From: Diacronema lutheri
Lineage: Eukaryota > Haptophyta > Pavlovophyceae > Pavlovales > Pavlovaceae
Length of the DNA stretch: 64,000 nucleotides
Direction of reading: 5' to 3'
NCBI GenBank assembly: GCA_019448385.1
Contig: JAGTXO010000028.1
Coordinates: 310,001-374,000, forward strand
In this document: positions 44,360 through 58,057 of the stretch, piece after piece
How the letters are laid out: each line of letters starts with the position of its first letter
Position numbering within the stretch: position 1 is the first letter of the stretch
Translations under genes and position numbers: made by a program
The notes under the pieces: generated by a model
Seen by the model: the letters and a program-made list of their open reading frames with translations, nothing else
What the model was told of the DNA's origin: nothing
Database searches by the model: none

Positions 44360-44998
44360 TCACGCTTGTCTCGCAACGTAGCTGCCCACCGGAAAGGGCT
44401 CCATGTAGGTCGCGCTCGCGCCGACGAGCGGCACGTCGAGCGGCACGCGCCGCGTGACGGTCCCGCCAGAGAGCGCGGCACCCTGGCCCTTGCCGCGGCC
44501 ATCGTGGCCACCCTGCAAGTAGTAGAGGCCACCGGGCAGCTCGCGGCCGTCAGCCAGCGTGCACGACGCGTCGAGCTCGAGCTCGAGAAGCACGAACGGA
44601 TACAGCGGCTCGCGGAACAGACCCCAAATCCACAACCCGTCGCGCCTGTCCTCCGGGTCCTCGCTGAGCAGCCAGCGGGTGCGCGCGCCGGCGCGGTAGG
44701 CGGGGCACTCATCGATTCGCACAATGCCTTGCGGCGGCTCGTAGCCCGGCTCCTCGATCAGGTCGACGCGAAGCGCGAGCTCTTCGCTGCCGCGCAGCGA
44801 GAGGAAGAGCGTCCCCGCCCAGTACGGCTTTGCGAGCGCGGGCGCGCCCATAGCGACGCGAGCGCGCGGGGCGGCGGCCGTGGCCGGCGCGGCGAAAGTC
44901 CGCCCCGAGAGCGTGTGCGCGCGCCCGGCCGACGCGCCCGCCCCGACGAGCAGCAGCGCCTGAGCGAGCACCCTTCTCGCAAGTGCGGCCCGCGGCAT
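44360..44998 (-). CDS. Unknown protein with plastid-type leader
   Basis: 212 residues, intronless. The N-terminus MPRAALARRVLAQALLLVGAGASAGRA is a signal peptide with an A-x-A cleavage context. It is followed by a basic, hydroxylated stretch (HTLSGRTFAAPATAAAPRA) like transit peptides of complex plastids. The mature part is compact and conserved-looking: KPYWAGTLFLSLRGSEELAL, WIWGLFREPLYPFVLLELEL, GGLYYLQGGHDGRGKG and YMEPFPVGSYVARQA. I do not recognise the family. It is divergent from the nucleolin-like gene with 64 bp between start codons. Confidence 0.7.
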   Translation of the reverse strand: MPRAALARRVLAQALLLVGAGASAGRAHTLSGRTFAAPATAAAPRARVAMGAPALAKPYWAGTLFLSLRGSEELALRVDLIEEPGYEPPQGIVRIDECPAYRAGARTRWLLSEDPEDRRDGLWIWGLFREPLYPFVLLELELDASCTLADGRELPGGLYYLQGGHDGRGKGQGAALSGGTVTRRVPLDVPLVGASATYMEPFPVGSYVARQA

Positions 44999-45062
44999 CG
45001 TGCGATACTACTGTACCCTCGATACCTCTCACGTGCCGGTCGGCCACGGGGCCAGGTCGACG

Positions 45063-45772
45063 ATGGCGATGGCGGCGACAGCGGACGATCACACCATCCT
45101 CTCCCTTGTCCACGAGTTCCTTACGTCGAAGGGGCTGACGCGGACGGCTAACGCGCTGCTGAGCGAGGTGAAGACGCCGGTGCAGCCGCTCAAGCCCGGC
45201 ACGCCGCCGCTCGCGCAACTCGTCCGGCTGCGCGCCTCTGCGCCCGCCGCGCCGCCGGCGGAAACGTCTGAGGAGAGCTCGGACGACTCGGACGAGAGCT
45301 CGAAGGCCGCAGCCAAGGAGAGCTCGGACGACTCGGACGACTCGGACGAGAGCTCCAAGGCGGCGGCCGAGGAGAGCTCGGACGACTCGGACGAGAGCTC
45401 CAAGGCGGCGGCCGAGGAGAGCTCGGACGACTCGGACGAGGGCTCCAAGGCGGCGGCCAAGGAGAGCTCGGACGACTCGGACGGCGATTCGGACGACTCG
45501 TCGGACGACGAGAGCAGCGATGGCCCCGCAAAGGCGCCCGTTGTGAAGCCGCCCGTTGCGAGCGGTTCCCTCATCGACGGTGCTGCGCAAACGCCAGGTG
45601 GTGCGGCGGCGGAGTCGTCGGACGAGTCGGACGGCGATTCGGACGATTCGTCGGACGACTCTTCAGACGACGATTCGTCGGCCGACGAGAACGAGCAGAA
45701 CGCTGCAAACGGTGCGCAGCCTGCAAAGGCCGCGGTCACGCATGATGCCTCCTCCTCGTCCTCCTCCTCGTC

Positions 45773-45847
<75 letters not shown>

Positions 45848-47161
45848 TTCCGAGAGCAGCCCGTCGTCCGACAAGAAGGCAAAGGAGGAGGAGAAGGAGG
45901 GTGGCGGCAATCACGCCAGCGACAGCGACAGCGACGACGATGCGCCCTCACACAAGGCTGCCGCAAAAGCCGTGACGGCCGACGAATCGGACGGCAGCTC
46001 GTCGTCCGATGACTCGTCCGACGATGATTCGGAAGATGAGCCCGACAGCAGCTCGGACGACGACGACGACGACGCGAGCGACGCACCTGCTGCGCAGCCG
46101 CCGGCCGCCGGCAGCAAGCGCGTGCGGGACGAGTACGACGCTAGCGCAGGCACGCCCGCGCCCAAGCGTGCCGCTCCAGCCAGCAGCGGCAACGGCGGCG
46201 GCAGCGACAAGCCGACCGCGATGCTCACCGGGCTGCCGCACGAGGTGACGGACGCGGCGATCCGCGCGTTCCTCGCTCCCGCCGGGTGCGGGCCCGTCGA
46301 GATCTTCATGCCGGGCGAGAGCACGGGGCAGACGGGCCGCGGCGTGGCGTTCGTCTCCGTGAGCTCGACCGACGCGCTCGCCAAGCTGATCGCGCACTCG
46401 GGCAAGCAGCTCGGCGGCCGCGCCGTCGGCATCCGCGAGGCCGTGAGCGCGGACGGTGGCGCTGTCACCTATTCGATGACAGTGCCGCCGGGCGTCACCA
46501 AGCTCTTCGTGGGCAACCTGTCGTTCAAGGTGACGGAGGCGGCACTGCGCGACGCATTCGCGCCGTGCGGCCACGTGACCGCCGTCCGCCTGGGCATGGA
46601 CAAGGAGGACCCGACCAAGTTTGCCGGCTGGGCGCACGTCGAGTTTGCGTCGCACGCCGACGCGCAGAAGGGCGTCGCGCTCAACGGGCTCGACCTACTC
46701 GGCCGATCGATCCGGATCGATCCGGCGAACCCGTCTGCGGGCGGCGGGGGCCGCGGCGGCGGCGGACGCGATGGCGGACGCGGCGGCGGCGGGCGCGGCG
46801 GCACGCCCGGCCGGACGCCGGGCGGGCGCGGGGGCACGCCGGGCGGGCGCGGCGGCTCGCGCGGCGGTGGGCGCAGCGGTGGGCGTGGGTCTGATCGAGC
46901 CAAGGGCGCCGGTTCCATTCAGGTGCGTCACGTGCGCGCGCACGCTGCCACAGACGCTGCCGCATACGCCGCGCACAACGTGCAGCAGTCGCTCGCCACG
47001 CGCGCGCTGCACTCGATGCCGACTGCTGGCGCGAGTCACTCACGGCATGGGGGCGGGTTGTGTGATCCACGCACAGCTGACAGCGTGGCCGTGCGCGCGC
47101 GCCGCCGCATACGCGCGCGACGCAGGAGTTTTCGGGGAAGAAGATGTCGTTTGACGACTGA
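45063..47161 (+). CDS. Nucleolin-like protein: LisH, acidic serine tracts, two RRMs, RGG tail
   Basis: Exons 45063-46922 and 47126-47161 (donor GTGCGT, acceptor ACGCAG) give about 631 residues, ending GSIQ|EFSGKKMSFDD. The N-terminal LisH is HTILSLVHEFLTSKGLTRTA. Repeats of ESSDDSDESSKAAAK follow, as in Nopp140/SRP40, then an aspartate run of about 25 residues (from about 237). RRM1 (about 386-455) includes AMLTGLPHEVTDAAIRAFL and GRGVAFVSV. RRM2 (about 479-555) includes TKLFVGNLSFKVTEAALRDA (RNP2) and GWAHVEFAS (RNP1). The tail is RGG/GGR-rich. The layout predicts a nucleolar rRNA-processing factor, probably CK2-phosphorylated in the acidic blocks. The frame is open 21 codons upstream of the chosen ATG. 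Confidence 0.9.
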
Positions 47162-48038
47162 TGTGCTCCACGGTCTGCTCGACGGCAGCGTGGCCCACCA
47201 CTGGCACTTCCCGTTCACTCGGCGTTCAGCACGGTGGGGACTGGGTCGTTGCATGCAGTCAAGCGTCAGCGGCATTTTGTTACACTCCCTCGGCGAGCCG
47301 AATGGCGTATCGCTGGAAGCAGGCGAACTCGCGAGTGGGGTGCTTGACAGCCAGCCGTGCGCGGGATCGGCCGTCGAAGTCGTGATCCACGCCATAACGC
47401 GCGCTGTTCGAGGTCCGCCGCCTCGTGCGCAAGGCTGAGCTGTTCGCCCGCGATGAACACGGCGGATGAAATGGTCGTGTGCGCGATGCCGCGACCGTCT
47501 GTGAGCTTGACCAAGGCATGGAGGATGCGGCGCGTATATGTTGCGGGCGCCACGCGAGCCCGCGCAAAGCTGGACGTGCAGCTGCGCGTCACCAAGGAAT
47601 GCGCTCGCGTGGTCGAGCTAGCTCGCGTCGAGCGCGCGCGCGCACATGCGCCACTGCGCGTCGGAGAGCGCGGCGACTTGCTCGGCATTGCACCGCAGCC
47701 TCAATGCGCGCGGCCGGGCGATCCCGCCTGCCTGCTCGGCGCTCGAAGACGAGCTCACGTCGGTGGATGCGGCGCGCGCGCTTCTCGCGCGTGTCGGGCG
47801 CGCCGGCAGCTTCCTGCGCGCGGCACCGACGGTCTGTGGGCACCGACGGTCGACGACGGTCGGGCGCGTAGCTGGGTTGCTGGGCCGGCAGCATGCTTGC
47901 GCGGCCGGCCTGGCCGAGTCTCGCGAGGTCGCGCTCGTTCCTGGCGGTATTCAACCTGTGGCTCGCATGCGTTGGGCCATCGCATATGAGTATTCAAAAC
48001 AACACCCGCCGGAGCGTGGAGAAGGCGTGGGGAGTGCC
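47162..48038. other. Intergenic region upstream of the LSD1-like gene
   Basis: 877 bp. On the minus strand two short frames look coding-like (DGRGIAHTTISSAVFIAGEQ near 47480 and GVDHDFDGRSRARLAVKHPT near 47350), but they are in different frames and unrecognised; they may be a gene fragment. A less GC-rich patch (CATATGAGTATTCAAAACAA, about 47980-48002) lies just before the chosen LSD1-like start and may be its promoter. Confidence 0.35.
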
Positions 48039-51000
48039 ATGGAGGATGAGTCCAGAATGACGTTGCTCCGACTGGGCTGGACGACGCGCACGATGTCGCG
48101 CGGCGAGCGCAGTTGGATATCTCCCGCGCGCGTCGAGTACCGCTCGTTCCGCCAGGCCTGGCGCGCACACGAGTCTGGTGGCGACGCGGACACGGCTCCT
48201 CGTGCGCGAGCGGCGAGCGCTGGAGCGGGCACCGGGCCGTTTGACGGCGCGGACGTGGCGGCGGTGCGCCCGCGTCTGCGGGTCAAGCAGCGCGCGCTGC
48301 GCGGCGCGCGCCTGGCGCCTTTCGCCACCGCCGTCCACGCCGGCGCGCACGGGGCATCGCCTGCGCACAACACGGTCGACAGGTTGCAGCCGGCGGCCGA
48401 GACGCACCTCGCGGCGTGGCACGTGGCGCTCGAGGACGGGCGGTCCGTCTCGCTCGATGGGCGCACGATGGACGAGGCCCTCGACGACTATAAGCGCGCC
48501 ATTGCCGCCGCCACGGATCCCGCCGACGCTGGCTTGGCGCGCGAGCACAAGCCGCTCGATCGACTCGCACACGCCGGCGGCGACGGCGTCGGCGGCGTCG
48601 ACAGCGGCGACGGCGGCGGCGACGGCGGCGACGGCGGCGGTGACGGCGGCGGCGGCGGCGGCGGCGCGGCGGGAGCTTTGGCGTCGGAGCACGCGCCAGC
48701 GCCGGCGGGCGCGCCGACGCTGACCGCGGCTGCGCCCGGCCGCGCGGACGCTGCCGGCCGACCCGCCGGCGCGCCGCGCGCGCGGCTCGTGCGCGACGCT
48801 GGTGGGCGCGACGCTGGTGGGCGCGACCGCGGGCGACAGCTGAGCGCCGCGGCGCGGCGCGTGCTGGGGCGTGTGGCGGGTGCGCACGCCGCCAGGGCTT
48901 TCGCGCGCGCGCGCGCGCCGCCCGCCGCGCCCGCCGGCGCGAGCGACGGGATTGGCGACGCGGGCGCGCACGGCTGGCCGGCAGAGGAGCTTCACCGCGC
49001 GCGCGCGCGGACGCCGACCGCGCGCGCCGGTGGGCCTCGGCCAGCTTCACGCGCACGGCGGTCGTGGACGCTCGCCGAGGAAATGGCGATCGACCGCGAA
49101 GCGGAGAGCGAAGGCCTCGCCGCCATCTCTGCCGCCGATCTCGCCGCCGCGCGGCTGCGCCGCCGCGCCCTGCGCGCGGCCGCGCGCGCCGGCGGCGCGC
49201 CGTCGCGCGGCGGCACCGGCACGGGAATTGCCGGTGCGGTGCGGCGCGAGCCGCCGCTTGCGCCCGACTCGTCGCCGTCCTCTGACGAGAGCCACGATGG
49301 CGTCCACGATGGCGTCCACGATGGCGTCCTCTCCACGCCCGCATGGATACCCGCGAGCGCGAGCGCTGCGGCCGCGCGCGGCGGCGACGGCGGCGTGGCG
49401 AGCGGCGGTGGCCGCCGCGGCGGCGGCGCGCCACGCCACGCCGTCACAGCCGCTGGCGGCGCGCAGCGCGCCGGCGCGCTGCGCGCGTCCGCCGCCTCGC
49501 ACGCGCGGCTGTGCTGCCTGTGCGGCACGCGTCTCAGTGATGGCGGCGACGAGGCCGTTACGTGGATGTGCGCGTGCTCGGTGACGCCGGCGCGCGCGCA
49601 CGCGCGCTGCGCGGCGAGCGGTGGCGGGCGCGCGGCGTGCAGTGGAGGTGGCGCGGGCGCGCGCACGGTCGGCGCGCGCGCCGCGCGCTGCCTGACGTGC
49701 GGCCTCACCAACCAGATGGCCGTCATCACGCGCGCACGCGACGAGCTGCACGTGATTGTGATCGGCGGCGGGCCTGCGGGGCTCGCGGCGGCGCGCGCCC
49801 TTGCGATCGGCGGCGCGAAGAGCGTGCTCATTCTCGAAGCGCGCGAGCGCCTCGGCGGGCGCGTGCACTCTTCGCGCCTTTTGAACGGAGAAACGGTCGA
49901 CCTTGGCGCCTCATATATCCATGGCTGCTCGATCTACAACCCGTGCTACCGCGCCGCCGCGTCGCTCGGCGTCGCCGTCGACCGACGGCGAGGCGGGTAC
50001 TCGCGCGCGTGGGGCGAGCAATGCGCGTGGTACGAGGCGGTGCCGACCGCGCCGCCCGGCTCGCGCGCGCCGCCGCGCGCCGTCGGCCGCGCCTTTGAGA
50101 TCCTGCGCCGCGTTCGCGTGCTGCTCGAGGCGTACTTGCGCAAGCTCGTCGCTGCGCGGGCGCGCGGCCTGCCATGGCCGCCGCTGCCCATGCCGCGCAA
50201 GCGCGGCGCGCCCATCCGACGCCTCGCGCGCGCTGCGCCCACCACGGCCGGCGGCGCCGGCGCCGGCGCCGGCAGCGGCAGCGGCGGCGGCGGCAGCGGG
50301 GCGGAGCACACGGACGCCGCGCGCATGCCGCCGGACGATGCCGGGCCGCGCGTCGTTTGCGATGGCGCGCGCGGTTGCGAGGAGCAGGGCGACGGCGTCA
50401 GAATGGGCGGCGCCCTGCCACCGCCCGCCGGCGCGGCGCGCGACCATGGCGGCGCGGGAGAGGCGCACGCTGGTGGTGCGGCACCCGTTGTTTGCGCCGG
50501 CGGCGCGGCGTGCAACCAGCATGCGGCCGAAGACGCCGTCGCCGTGGCCGCTGCCGCCCCTGCCGCCGCCTCCGCCCCCGCGGCGGCCGTCGCCGTGGCC
50601 GCTGCCGCCCCTGCCGCCGCCTCCGCCCCCGCGGCGGCCGTCGCCGTGGCCGCTGCCGCCCCTGCCGCCGCCTCCGCCCCCGCGGTGACCGTCGCCTCTG
50701 CGGCCGGGCCGACCGCCGCGGCCGCCGCGGCCGTCGGCGACGGCGCGGAGGCGGACGTCGAGACGCTGCTGCGCGCGTACGCCGGCCCGTTCTCCGTGCT
50801 CCTCGTCGTGCCGCGCGAAGCGACCGCCGGCTCGCCCGTCTTCTTCCTGTGGGCGCCGTGCGCGCAGCAGCCGCGCGCGTACTCGATGGGCGGCGAGGCG
50901 GTCGGTGGCGACGGCGGCGGCGCGCCGCTCGCGCGCAGCGGCGACGCGTGCGCGGTGGCGCAGCGGCCGCAGCCGTGCACGCTGCGGCTGCCCATGACGT

Positions 51001-54000
51001 GGCAGCCAGGCCAGCACCTCTTGCTCACACTGACGCGCGCGCTACCGCCGCCGCGCGCGCCGCGGCGCCGCGGCGGCAGCGATGCTGGCGGGCGGGTGAG
51101 CGGCCACGTCGTGCCGGGGCCGCGCGCGGCGCAGCCGCGGCCCGTGTCCGGCGCGCAGGCGCGCGCGCAGCCCGTGGAAAGCGGTGCAGCGGACGGGGTT
51201 GAGGAGAAGGCGAGCGCGAGCGCGCGCGCGCGCACGCTCGCAAAGAAGCGCCAAGGGGGGGCGCGCGGCGATGCGGCGCGCGCGACGGCGTCGGGCGAGA
51301 ATGACGGCTTCGCGGAGGAGGAGGTGAACGAGCTGCTGCGCCGGCTGCTTGGCGCTTCGCCGCCGCAGCGTCGGCAGCGCAAGGCGTTGCCGCTGTGCGC
51401 CGACGCACGCGACGCAGACGACGCGCAAGGGGGCACGCTCGCTGCCGCGTTGATTGGCGAGCGCGGCGCCCATGCGGCGCGAACAGACGGCGCGAGCGAT
51501 GGCGGCGGCGACGGCGTCGGAAGCGGCGGCGACGGCGGTGGCAGCGGCGGCGACGGTCGCATCGAGGAGGAGGGCGAAGGTGCGCTCGCCGGTGCTGGCG
51601 TGTACGGCGCGGCGCTCGAGCCCAACGGCGCGGACGCGGACGCGGGCAGCGCAGCGGTGCGCCGTGGCGTTTCGCTGCCTGCGCCCGGCGCAGCGGACGG
51701 CGCGCTGATTGGCGCGAGCGCGCGTGGGTGTGGGGCATGGGCGAAGGGAGGACGGGATGAGCTGCTCGCGCAGCACTCGCCGCCCATCGCGCACGCGTAC
51801 GGCGCGAGTGCTGCCGGCAGCGGCTGGCAGCTAGCCGCGTCTGCTGCCGGCGCCGCGTGGCCAGCCGATTTTGGCGCCAACGGCGCACCGCAAAGGGCGG
51901 TGGCGACGCGTGTCGCGAGCGCGATTGCGCACGCGCCGAACGGCCGCGCGGGCACCGTGCACGGCGCGCCCGGCTGGGGTGCGCTCGACGCGCTTGGCGA
52001 AGCGGCCGCCCCGCCGCCCGCCTCGCCCGCAGACGCGCGCACGTGGCGTTCGCACCCGTTACACCGGCCGTTACACCGGCCGCACGCGTCGCACCAAGCG
52101 GCCCAGCCGCACGTGCACGCGGCGCTGCTCGCACAGCAGCGCGCGCTCCTCGACGGAAGGGCCGCGCTCGAGCACGCCATGAGCGAGCAGGCCCGCACGT
52201 GCGCACACGCGCAGCACGCCGTCGCCGCGCTCGGGCCGCACGTGCTCGAGCGCGCGACTGCGCGCGGCTTTGCGTCGGCGGTGGTGGACGCAGCGAGCGG
52301 CGCGCGCGAGGCAGCGATGGCGAGGGCGGCGAGCGTGCGCGCGCAGCACGCGCTGCAGTACGTTGTCGGGCGGGTGCAGCAGCAGCAGCGGGCGCAGCAG
52401 CAGCGGGCGCAGCAGCAGCGGGAGCAGCAAGAGCGGGCGCGCTGTTTTCACCACCAGATCCTCCTTCAGCAGGTGCAGCAGGTGCGGCTGCAGCTGCAGC
52501 AGCAGCAGCAACAGGAGCACCAGCAGCAGGTGCAGCACCAGCAGCACCAGCACCAGCAGCACCAGCAGCAGCAGATCGAGCGTTACGCACACCGTGACGA
52601 GCACGCCGCCTCGCCGATGTCGCAGCTCGCCTCGCGCGAGGCCTGGGCGACGGCGCTCGGTGCTGCCTGCATCGACCGCACAGCGCGCGCAAAGCCTCCG
52701 CCTCCGGCACTGCACGTGCGCGGCTGGAGCAATGGCGGCCTCAGCAATGGCGGCCTCAGCAATGGCGGCCTCAGCAATGGCGGCCTCAGCAATGGCGGCC
52801 TCAGCAATGGCGGCATCAGCAATGGCGGCCTCAGCAATGGCGGCCTCAGCAATGGCGGCCTCAGCGGTGGGTTTGGCCTCGCTGCCGGCGTGCCGCTCGC
52901 ATCGCCGCCGCAGCCGCCCGCGCGCGCAGCTGGAGTTGCGAGCGTGTCCGCCGGCACGCACCTGCACGGCGGCGCGCTGGGCGCTGGCAACGCGCTCCCG
53001 ACGTGCGCGCTCGACAATTGGTGCGTGCCCGCGGCCGGCGCGGCGGCGCGTGCGGAGCATGGCGCCGAAATGGGGACGCGGCCAATGCTCGCGCTGCCGT
53101 TGGCCGCGCCGCCTCCGCTCGACGGCGAGGCCGTTTCGGGCAGCAGCTGCGTGCCGCCGTCACCGCGCCGCGCGAACAGCGTAACGGCCGTGCCGATCGC
53201 GCGCGGATCACCGATCGCGCGCGCACCGCCAGCCGAGCCACCAAGCGCGCAAGCCGGGCCGCCGCCACCCGACGGGTATGGCTCGGCGCCTGATGGCGTG
53301 CCCGCGCGCGCGCCAGCCGCCGCGCGCGCGAGGCACGCGCCGGCGGCGGACGAGTGCGCGCAGGATGGCGCCGCGCACTGCCCGCCACACGCGGATGCGG
53401 ATGCGGACGAGTGCGCGCAGCATGGCGCCGCGCACTGCCCGCCACACGCTGATGCGGATGCGGACGAGTGCGCGCAGCATGGCGCCGCGCACTGCCCGCC
53501 ACGCGCGGATGCGGATGCGGACGAGTGCGCGCAGCATGGCGCCGCGCACTGCCCGCCACGCGCCGGTGCGGATGCGGGCGCGGGCGGCGATGCGGCGCCG
53601 GGCGCTGACGTGCTCGCCCCTATGCACGTCGACGGCGAAGGCGACGACGACAATGCCGGCGGGCGGCATGAGCGCCCGCCAGCGCACGCAGCGCACGAAA
53701 GTGCGCAGCTCACGCAACCGCGCCTCGACCAGCCAGCGTACGCACCCGCGCAGCCCGAGCTCGCGCCGTTGACGGCCGCGGGGCGCGCAGCCGAGGCGCT
53801 CGTTGCCTCGGCCAACGCCGCGGATGGGTGCGCCGATGCGCGCGCCGCAGCGCTCGAGGCGGACGCAGACGCGGAGACGCGCGTAAAGCGCGCGCTCGCA
53901 CCCGCCACGGGCGCCAGCGCTGACGTGGGCCCGAGCGCCGTAACGGCCGTTACGGCGGGGGCGGCGCAGGGCGGTGTCCAGCAGCCTGCACAGGCGCAGC

Positions 54001-55558
54001 GCGCAGCGCAGCGCGCGTCGCGACGCGCAGCCATCGTAGGCGGGCTGCGCGATCCGCGGCCGGTGCGCGCGCGCGACACGCCCGTGCACGCCCTATCGGA
54101 GGCCAGCACGACCGCCGGCCGTTGCGTGTCGGGAGCGATGGCGGGCGTGTCGGGAGCGATGGCTGCGCCAGCGGCTGCGCCCGCGCTGCCGCGCGCGCCC
54201 ACGCCCGCCGCTCCTCGCGCGCTCAAAATTGGCGAGCACGTGCTCGTGATCGGCGGGCCGCACGTCGGCCGCACGGGCGTTGTGGATGGGACCAAGCATG
54301 GCTACTATGGCGTGCGCTTTGACATGGACGGGGCGGACGCGCTCGCTGGCGCGCGAAGCGGCGCGCACATGTATCGCCGTCAGCTGCAGACGGATGACGA
54401 GACGCGCGCGCAGGCGGCGGCTGTAGCGGCGGCGCGCGCCGAGGCGGGCGCTCGCGCCGCGTGTGGCAGCGTCGACGGCGTCGAGGCCGCACATGGCGAG
54501 GGCGGCGCGGCCAAGCGCCAGAGGCGCAGCGCGTCCGGCGGCGTCTCGGCCGACGGCGCGGCGGGCGCACGCACCGCCGCGCGCGCCGCGTCGCCGCTGG
54601 CGCACGCGGCGGCTGCCAGCGCCCGCCGCGCGCAGAGCGGCGCAGGCGGCGCGGGCGCGCAGCCCAAGGCGCGCGCCGCGCCGCCCGGCTGCGCCAAGCG
54701 GCGGCTCGATGCAACCACGTCTCCGCCGCGCCCTGGGCGCCCGCGCGCGGTGCCATGCGCCGCGGTCGTCGACGTCAGCATCGCCCTGCACCCAGCGCTC
54801 GCCGATGCCGATGCGCGCAGTCGGCCGGCCGTGGGGGGTGCTGGGTGCAGGCCGATGCTGCCGGCCGTGCGGGCGGCGCCGCGCGAGTGGCGCGTCCGTT
54901 ACGACGTGCTCGCGTCGCTCACGCCGCTGCGCTGTCGGCGGACGGCGCAGCTGCTGCGCGAGGCGGCGGGCGCGCACGCCACTCGGCCGCAGCCGCTGCT
55001 CAAGCCGGGCGAGCTGCTCAAGCCGGGCGAGCTACAACGGCCGACGACGCGCGTGTGCGTCGCGGCGTGCAACGTGCAAATGCTCACCACTGTCGACGCA
55101 GACAACGCCGTCCTCGCCGGCTGGGCGGCCGCGTGCAGCAACGACGGCACGCAGCGCAAGCGTTTGGCACACCGGCTGCACGCGGATCTCACGCCGCCGC
55201 TGTTCCCCGCGCAGCGCGAGCGCAGCCGCGCGGCCGCGGCGGCGCTGTTCGCGCTCACCGTGGGCGCGCCGCGCGTCGCGCGCGCGCCCACCTTCCCCGT
55301 CGGCGCGGCGCGCGCGCGCCATGCGCTTGATCCGCGCACCGGGCCGACCGCCGGGCCGGCCGCTGCGCCCGCCGCGGCGCCGGCGGGTGCGGCCGACGGC
55401 GGCGAGGTCGGTGCGCTCGCCGACCGCGCCGGTGCGCCGGTCGCCAGCGCGGCGCGAGCGTCGGGCGTGCCCGCTGCGCCCGCCGCATCCGCGCCCGCAC
55501 CCGCGCCTGCGCCCGAGGCCAAGCTTCCGCCCGCTGCTCCGAGCGCGCCGCGTGCCGA

Positions 55559-55596
<38 letters not shown>

Positions 55597-55923
55597 ACGC
55601 CGACGCCGTCGGTGCCGTCGACGACGTGTCGATCGGCTGGCTCTTCGAGCAGCTCGTCGCCGTCGCGCTCGCCGAATCGCCCGTGATCACCCCCACGCCG
55701 CTCGAGCTTCGGCTCCTCGACTCGTGCAAGGTGCTCGTGTGGGGGTATAACGCGAGACTGTGTGACGTGGGCGCACTCGGGCTCGCTGACTCGACCGATG
55801 GTGCGGCCGCCGGCGCGGGCGGCTCGGCGAAGGCGCCCAAGCTGCTCGCCGCTACGGCGGGCGGCGCGCAGACCGCGTCGGCCACGCGCGGCGTGCGCGC
55901 CGCCGGCGAGGCTTTGCTCGACG

Positions 55924-55956
<33 letters not shown>

Positions 55957-57774
55957 GCGACGGCGGCGGCGACGGCGACGGCAGCGGCAGCGCACGCGCT
56001 GGTGGCCAGCCGCGCGGCGGCTCGCGCGCCGCGCGGCTCGAGCTCACGAAGCGGCGGCGGCTCGCCGCGCGCAAGAGCGTACGCGCACGCACGCACGCGC
56101 TCGGCGGGCTCAGCGGCGGCGACGCGAGCGCGCCCAGTGCGCCGCGCGCCCAGAGCGACAGTCAGGGGTGCGACAGTCAGGGGTGCGACAATCATGGGAG
56201 CGCGCCGGCCGCTGCTGCTGTCGAAGCCTGCAGTGCCAGCGGCTCGACCACCACCTGCCGCCGCTTCGGCAGCTCATGGGCGCTGCACGTGCACCCGACG
56301 TTACGCGCCGCCGTAACGCTCACCGCGTGCGCGCGCGCGCCGCACGGGCCGCAGCGGCAGGCGAATGGTCACGCTTCACAGTACGAGGTGGTCGACGCGC
56401 TCGTTGGCGATGGCCGCGCGCCGCCGCTGCTGCGCGTCGCGCTGCGGCTGCGCGGCGCGACGCCCCTCGCCGCCGCGCGCGCCTTCATCCCGCTGCGCGC
56501 CGCGGCGCCCGCCGCCGCGCCGGCCGCAGCGCCGCGCGCGAGCGGCGCGCGACGCTTGTCGCTGGCGGCGAGCGAGGCGTCGCCGGCCGCTCCTGAGCCC
56601 GGACCGTCGCCGTCTGCGCCGCCCGCTTGCGTGGCTAGGCCCGTCGCGTCGCCGTCCGCGCCGCCCGCGCTCGACAACGCGCCGGCGGCCACGCCGGCGG
56701 CCGCGCCGGCGGCCGCGCCGCCGCCCGCGCCGGCGGCCGCGCCGCCGGCCGCGCAGCGCGGGTGGCGCGCGCCGGTTCCGGCCGCGCAAGCAGGGGCCGC
56801 CTATGCGGCCGGGACGCACGACGCGCCGGCCGACGGCACGCGGCCGCAGCGCGGGCTCTCGCCGACGATGGCGTTCGTGGTCGATCCAACCGCGTCGCTC
56901 TCGCCCGCGTGCGCGCCGGACTCGCCCGCGTGCGCGCCGGACTCGCCCGCGTGCGCGCCGGACTCGCGCATGTGCGCCGGCTTGGCCGCGGTAGCGGGCG
57001 CGCGTGCGGGCGCGGCCGCGGCCGCGGGCGCGGGCGTAGCGGCGGCGCCGTACAACGCACGCGTGGGTGCATCGAGCTGTGACGGGATCGCGAGCGACGT
57101 TGACGACAGGTCGGGCCGCGCGCCGGGCAGCGCGCCGGGCAGCGCGCCGGGCAGCGCGCCGGCGTGTGTGCCCACCTCCGACGCGCACGCAGCCTTGGCG
57201 CGCCCAGACTCGCGGCGTGTGCCCACCCAAGACCGCCATGCTGCTCACGCGCGCGCCGCATCGCGCCGCGAGGCCGAGCCGCCGCAGCCGCAGCCGCAGC
57301 CGCAGCCGCAGCCGGCGTGCGCGCGGCCGAGCGTCGACGGCGCGGCCACCTTGTCGCGCGGGCTCGTGCCGCCAACGGTGGCGGGCGCGGCGAGCGGCGG
57401 TGGCGGCAGCGGCTGCGGCTGCGGCTGCGCGAGTACGGCGGCGGGCGCGCCGCGCGCGCGCGGTGTGGCGCGGGTGCACGCGCCGCCGCGGCTCGGTCGC
57501 GCGCGCGCGCAGACGCGCGGCATCGCAAAGCGTGACCCGATGCTCGTGCGCGTTCGTGTTGTGCTGCGTGGGGGTGGGCCCGCCATCGTGACGCCCACGC
57601 CGCTCGCGCCCCTTGGCGCGCGGCGGGCGGCGGCGGGCGGCGCGTTAGACGGCGCAGGTGCGGACGGCGGCGCGCGCGCGGACGCGGCGGCGGCCGCCAC
57701 GGCCGCAGGGCCACGGCGTGCGCCGCCGCCGCGCGCAAAGGGCGCGGCGGCGGGCGGCGGCGGCGGTGGCGGCA

Positions 57775-57805
<31 letters not shown>

Positions 57806-58026
57806 ATTGGCGGGCAGCGCGCCGGGCGCCGGCGGAGCGCCGTCTGCGCGCGCCCTGCCTCCGAGCTACGAGGAGAGCTCGGAGGAGTCGACGGACGACG
57901 ATGCGATCGTTGACGGGCTTGTGGTCGGTGGGTACGGCAACTTGATCCTTGACGCCTTCGGGTTCACACACGACGGCCAGAGGCGGCGGCTGCAGCCACC
58001 GCCCGCCGCTCAAAGGCGCGCGGCGC

Positions 58027-58057
<31 letters not shown>

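Noticed and set aside
43794-44363. 189-codon minus-strand ORF
   Set aside because: No motif, and the composition resembles the random frames around it.
47646-48038. Upstream extension of the LSD1-like frame to 47646
   Set aside because: The extension has no recognisable sequence, and an AT-richer patch suited to a promoter lies just before the ATG at 48039. The start remains uncertain.
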